Assembly: GCA_003457075.1 (NCBI GenBank)
Contig: DMIY01000124.1
Span: 1-12,108 of the forward strand
Reading direction: 5' to 3'
Length of the DNA: 12,108 nt
DNA from: Desulfotomaculum sp.
GTDB lineage: Bacteria; Bacillota; Desulfotomaculia; Desulfotomaculales; Nap2-2B
Under the pieces are notes generated by a model, which searched no databases, had not been told where the DNA came from, and worked only from the letters and a program-made list of their open reading frames with translations. The translations under genes and the position numbers were made by a program. How positions within the stretch are numbered: the stretch's first letter is position 1; every line of letters begins with the position of its first letter. Of the stretch, positions 8,992 through 12,108 are shown in pieces.

Positions 8992-9624
8992 TCAGTCTCT
9001 ACAATTCCCCACCGGGCAGAGTTCCAGCAACTGACACCTGGCGCATTTCGGTTTGCGGGCGGTACAAATCTGACGTCCGTGGGCCAAAAGCTGGTGATGA
9101 AAATCCATCCGGTATTGTGAAGGAATACAGGCCAGCAGTTCTTCTTCGGTTCCTTCCGGTGTCCTGGCTCTGGTCAGGCCCAGCCTGTGCGATACACGAA
9201 AAACATGGGTATCTACCGGCAGCGTGGGTTGGTTAAAAGCAACACCCAGCACTACATTGGCGCTTTTACGCCCTACCCCCGGTAATTGCCGTAATTCTTC
9301 ACGCGACGCCGGCACACAGGACCCGTACCGCTCAACCAGGATATTGCACGTTGCAATAATATTTATGCTCTTGTTGCGGTATAATCCGCAACTCTTGATT
9401 TCCCCGGCAAGCTGCTCTACGGTTAAACCAGCAAACTCTTCCGGAGTCCGGTATTTTTGAAATAAACGTCTTGTAATTTTATTCACCTGGCGGTCGCTGC
9501 ATTGAGCCGAGAGAATAACGGCAATCAGCAATTGAAACGTATTTTCATAATCCAGAGTTGTACGTGCCTCTGGATACAATCTGGAAAGAATTTCTAAAAT
9601 ATTCTTTACGTGCGGCTTGCACAT
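8992..9624 (-). CDS. nth: Endonuclease III (bifunctional DNA N-glycosylase/AP lyase)
   Basis: This base-excision repair enzyme removes oxidised pyrimidines from DNA and nicks the abasic site. The 210 residues show every catalytic feature: the LLIAVILSAQCSD helix at 32-44, the helix-hairpin-helix LPGVGRKSANVVLG at 114-127 with the nucleophile K120, and the catalytic D138 in PVDTHVFRVSHRLGL. The C-terminal [4Fe-4S] cluster ligands C187, C194, C197 and C203 follow the C-x6-C-x2-C-x5-C pattern. Residue numbers coincide with those of E. coli Nth, supporting the ATG start at 9622-9624. The upstream purines AGAAAGA are a weak ribosome site, and the coaD stop is only 10 bases away, so translation is probably coupled. 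It looks intact. Confidence 0.97.
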   Translation of the reverse strand: MCKPHVKNILEILSRLYPEARTTLDYENTFQLLIAVILSAQCSDRQVNKITRRLFQKYRTPEEFAGLTVEQLAGEIKSCGLYRNKSINIIATCNILVERYGSCVPASREELRQLPGVGRKSANVVLGVAFNQPTLPVDTHVFRVSHRLGLTRARTPEGTEEELLACIPSQYRMDFHHQLLAHGRQICTARKPKCARCQLLELCPVGNCRD

Positions 9625-9634
9625 TCTTTCTACA

Positions 9635-10144
9635 TTATCCTTCTGCTTTTTCTCTTTCCCGCAGGGTCATGAGTTTTTTGATCAATCTTTCTTCCACTAA
9701 CGGAGGTACCAGACCACAAATAAAGCCACCATAATAAGCCACTTCTTTCACCCCGCTGGAACTGACGAAGGAATATTCAGCTCTGGTCATCAGAAAAACA
9801 GTATCTATAGAAGGCATCAATTTCTTGTTGGTTAAGGCCATCATAAATTCATTCTCAAAATCGGAGACGGCCCGCAAACCCCTGATGATAACCTTCGCCC
9901 CCCGGAGTTCAGCATAATTTGCTGTTAATCCTTCAAAGGAATCTACCAGTACATTAGAACAATGTTGTAAAACCTCCCTTAACATATCCACGCGTTCGGC
10001 AACAGAAAAAAGTGGTCTTTTGCTGTCGTTCCGGGATACGGCCACCACCACTTCATCAAAAAGCAGGGCCGCCCGCTCAATCAAATCCAGATGACCATAA
10101 GTTACAGGATCAAAACTACCGGGATAAATAGCTAAACGTAACAC
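9635..10144 (-). CDS. coaD: Phosphopantetheine adenylyltransferase
   Basis: This enzyme transfers AMP from ATP to 4'-phosphopantetheine, the penultimate step of coenzyme A synthesis, in the cytoplasm. The 169 residues include the nucleotidyltransferase motif YPGSFDPVTYGHLD (7-20, with the T/HxGH signature), the IIRGLRAVSDFENEF block (86-100) and SSSGVKEVA (128-136) near the end. The length is close to the usual 160, with a short Lys/Arg/Glu tail. The start is GTG at 10142-10144; an in-frame TAA three codons upstream excludes a longer form. A good AAAGGAGGT at 10160-10168 is 15 bases away, a long spacer. It lies 42 bases after thrS and 10 before nth, so the three appear to form one transcript. 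Confidence 0.96.
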   Translation of the reverse strand: MLRLAIYPGSFDPVTYGHLDLIERAALLFDEVVVAVSRNDSKRPLFSVAERVDMLREVLQHCSNVLVDSFEGLTANYAELRGAKVIIRGLRAVSDFENEFMMALTNKKLMPSIDTVFLMTRAEYSFVSSSGVKEVAYYGGFICGLVPPLVEERLIKKLMTLREREKAEG

Positions 10145-10186
10145 TTTATCTTATTGTGTACCTCCTTTGCCGGATCTGGCGCTCTA

Positions 10187-12108
10187 CTACATAGCCCCAA
10201 AGCCAAATTTACAGACATCTCCTTCGAGTTGGGTACCCGGGGAAAGAGCCTTGCCGGCAATCTCCTTTTGGATTCGAGCGACAAACTTATCAGGTTTCAT
10301 GCCGCCTAAATCGCCAAGCTGCCGGTGGCGCACTGAAACCAGAGCGCCATCTACTTCCCGATCACCGATTACCAGCATGTAGGGAACCTTCTGTACCTGC
10401 GCTTCCCGTATTTTGTAGTTAACCTTCTCATTGCGGCCATCCAGTTCTACACGAAAGCCCTGTTCGTCCAACAATTTCTTTATTTCACGAGCATAAGTCA
10501 GTTGCCGTTGAGTAATGGGCAACACTTTTACCTGCACTGGAGCCAGCCAAAGCGGGAAAGCTCCGGCAAAATGCTCTGTAAGAATGCCGATAAACCGTTC
10601 AATACTCCCGAAAATCACCCTGTGCAGCATTACCGGCCGGTGTTTGACACCATCCTCGCCGATATAAACCAAATCGAACTTCTCAGGCATCAGAAAATCC
10701 AACTGAATGGTTCCACACTGCCAGGTACGACCCAAGCAATCCTCCAGGTGAAAATCGATCTTGGGCCCGTAGAAAGCCCCATCCCCTGCATTTACCTTGT
10801 ATTCCATCCCTTTTTACTGAAGAGCGTCTTTTAAGGCAGTGGTAGCCAACTCCCAAATTTCATCATGGCCCATGGCTTTTTCTGGTTTGGTAGAAAGTTC
10901 TACTTTATAGGAAAAGCCAAACACTTTATAAAAGTAATCCACCAGTTTAATAACCCCGATAATTTCATCCTTAACCTGAGCAGGCAACATAAAAATATGG
11001 GCATCATCCTGGGTGAAACAACGTACCCGCATCAGACCGTGCAACACGCCCGACAACTCATGACGGTGCACCAGGCCCAGTTCGGCCAGCCTCACAGGCA
11101 GGTCCCGGTAGCTATGAAGACGGCTGCGATAAACCAGAATACCTCCCGGACAGTTCATGGGTTTAACAGCATAATCAAGATCATCAATTCTGGTGAAGTA
11201 CATATTCTCCCGGTAGTGTTCCCAGTGCCCCGATTGCTCCCACAATGACCGGTTCAGGATAACCGGAGTGCGAATCTCCTGGTAACCCTTTTTCCTGTGC
11301 TCCTCCCGCCAGAACTGTTCCAGTTCGTTGCGCAACACCATACCCTTGGGATGAAAAAACGGAAAGCCAGGACCCTCTTCCTGAATGCTGAACAGTTCCA
11401 GTTCCGTGCCCAGACGGCGGTGATCCCTGCGCTTGGCCTCTTCAATTCGAAACAAGTGTTCATCAAGCTGCGACTTCTTGGGAAATGACGTGCCGTAAAT
11501 ACGCTGCAACATTTTATTTCTTTCATTGCCCCGCCAGTAAGCGCCGGCAACACTGGTTAGTTTTAACGCTTTTAGCCTGCCGGTGGAAGGAACATGCGGG
11601 CCGGCACACAAGTCTGTAAACTCTCCCTGGGAATAACAAGAAATCACTACCTCAGCAGGAAGATCATTGATCAATTCTACTTTATAAGTCTCACCGGCAT
11701 TATGAAACAGTCTGATAGCCTCCTGCCTTTTTAATTCAACCCTTTTAAAATGAAGGTCGGCTCTTACGATAGCTTCCATTTCCTGCTGGATTTTTTCTAA
11801 ATCCTCAACGGTAAAAGGCTGCAACGGATCAAAATCATAATAAAACCCATCAGTTATAGACGGACCGATAGCCAGCTTTATACCCGGAAAAAGTCGCTGT
11901 ACCGCCTGGGCCAATACATGGGCGGTACTGTGGCGAAATGCCTGCTTACCCTTCTCATCTTCAAAAGTAAAAAACTGTACCCTGGCATCATGAGCCAACG
12001 GATAGCTCAAGTCTACCAGCATGCCATCCACTGCCGCGACAAGAGCTTCCCTCCCCAGGCGGGGGCCAAGGTCAACTGCCACCTGGGCAAGTGTAGTACC
12101 GGCAGGAT
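10187..12108 (-). pseudogene. thrS: Threonyl-tRNA synthetase, interrupted by an in-frame TAA; 5' end outside window
   Basis: Class II enzyme that charges tRNA-Thr and edits Ser-tRNA-Thr. The frame enters from the window edge (first codons read PAGTTLAQVAVDLGPRL, the TGS domain), so about 15 N-terminal residues are missing. Next come the editing/SAD domain (HSTAHVLAQA at 12080-GTG numbering 51-60; DLCAGPHV 157-164), then the catalytic core with zinc ligands C311 in PMNCPGG and H362 in DDAHIF. After ALKDALQ a TAA at 10814-10816 stops translation. The same frame continues Lys-Gly-Met-Glu-Tyr into GDGAFYGPKIDF, motif 3 (FGSIERFIG), the third zinc ligand (codon 10622-10624), and the anticodon-binding domain, ending in TAG. 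No frameshift is involved. Without readthrough neither half holds a full active site. Identity is certain; functional status is not. Confidence 0.93.
10814..10816 (-). other. In-frame TAA within thrS
   Basis: The minus strand reads CAG TAA AAA GGG ATG GAA TAC. The stop falls in a loop between class II motifs 2 and 3 where relatives carry a variable residue such as Glu, Lys or Gln, each one base change from TAA (GAA, AAA, CAA). The C-to-H and H-to-H zinc ligand distances across the stop are about 51 and 125 residues, matching the E. coli enzyme (51 and 126), so a single codon has been altered and nothing is missing. Confidence 0.85.

Noticed and set aside
8786..8992. 68-residue minus-strand ORF whose ATG overlaps the nth stop (TGATG)
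   Set aside because: The overlap suggests coupling, but the product is a Leu/Trp/Pro-rich string with no recognisable family, no ribosome site of note, and it overlaps the more protein-like 55-residue ORF in another frame.
8709..8999. Long plus-strand open stretch ([19 protein letters not shown]...) in the nth-rpmG spacer
   Set aside because: No usable ATG, GTG or TTG start near its beginning, and it is the exact complement register of the minus-strand small ORF, so at most one can be coding; all neighbours are on the minus strand.
8914..9120. Plus-strand ORF across the end of nth
   Set aside because: Largely antisense to nth, which has every catalytic residue; no ribosome site and no family features, so a shadow.
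7493..10816. Reassigned stop codons or pyrrolysine/selenocysteine insertion
   Set aside because: The two interrupting codons are different (TAG, TAA), TAG and TAA both serve as normal terminators in neighbouring genes, neither is TGA, and no insertion structure is apparent.

Overview
The window is a core housekeeping segment of a bacterial chromosome in which every convincing gene lies on the minus strand. Read in transcription order (high to low coordinates) it holds thrS (5' end outside the window) - coaD - nth, a 389-base spacer, then rpmG - secE - nusG - rplK - rplA - rplJ - rplL - rpoB - rpoC (3' part outside the window). The secE-nusG-rplKAJL-rpoBC string is the conserved bacterial cluster for transcription and the ribosomal stalk and L1 arm. 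A single-subunit rpoB of about 1140 residues, a 49-residue zinc-ribbon L33 directly before secE, a single-TM SecE with a long basic N-terminus, strong AGGAGG ribosome sites and several TTG/GTG starts point to a Gram-positive Bacillota, most likely a clostridial Peptococcaceae/Desulfotomaculum-type organism. That assignment is inference from protein character, not a search.

Layout: 1-1371 rpoC N-terminal 457 codons, ending just after the catalytic Mg-binding motif; 1439-4861 rpoB; 4862-5095 leader with an internal promoter; 5096-6052 rplL and rplJ; 6053-6255 L10 leader RNA with an attenuator hairpin; 6256-7397 rplA and rplK; 7493-8008 nusG; 8052-8602 secE and rpmG; 8667-8695 a good sigma-A type promoter for the rpmG operon; 8685-8991 spacer with one possible small gene; 8992-10144 nth and coaD; 10187-12108 thrS. 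The lower block supplies RNA polymerase beta and beta', the elongation factor NusG, the translocon subunit SecE and ribosomal proteins L33, L11, L1, L10 and L7/L12. The upper block supplies Thr-tRNA charging, a CoA synthesis step and base excision repair.

No mobile element, CRISPR array, tRNA, rRNA or novel multi-gene system is visible. The noteworthy points are departures from expectation inside conserved genes. thrS is broken by an in-frame TAA that separates the ligands of its catalytic zinc, with sequence intact on both sides. nusG stops at a TAG placed where the family has Phe, and the missing C-terminal codons survive right after it. Several initiation regions are unusual: a perfect hairpin over the rpoC ribosome site, a rplJ ribosome site placed ideally for an ATT rather than the ATG, and tiny ORFs in front of rplL and nusG. 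The junction of thrS-coaD-nth to rpmG is also not the neighbourhood I would expect. Two nonsense codons in essential genes within about 12 kb make sequencing or assembly error a serious alternative.
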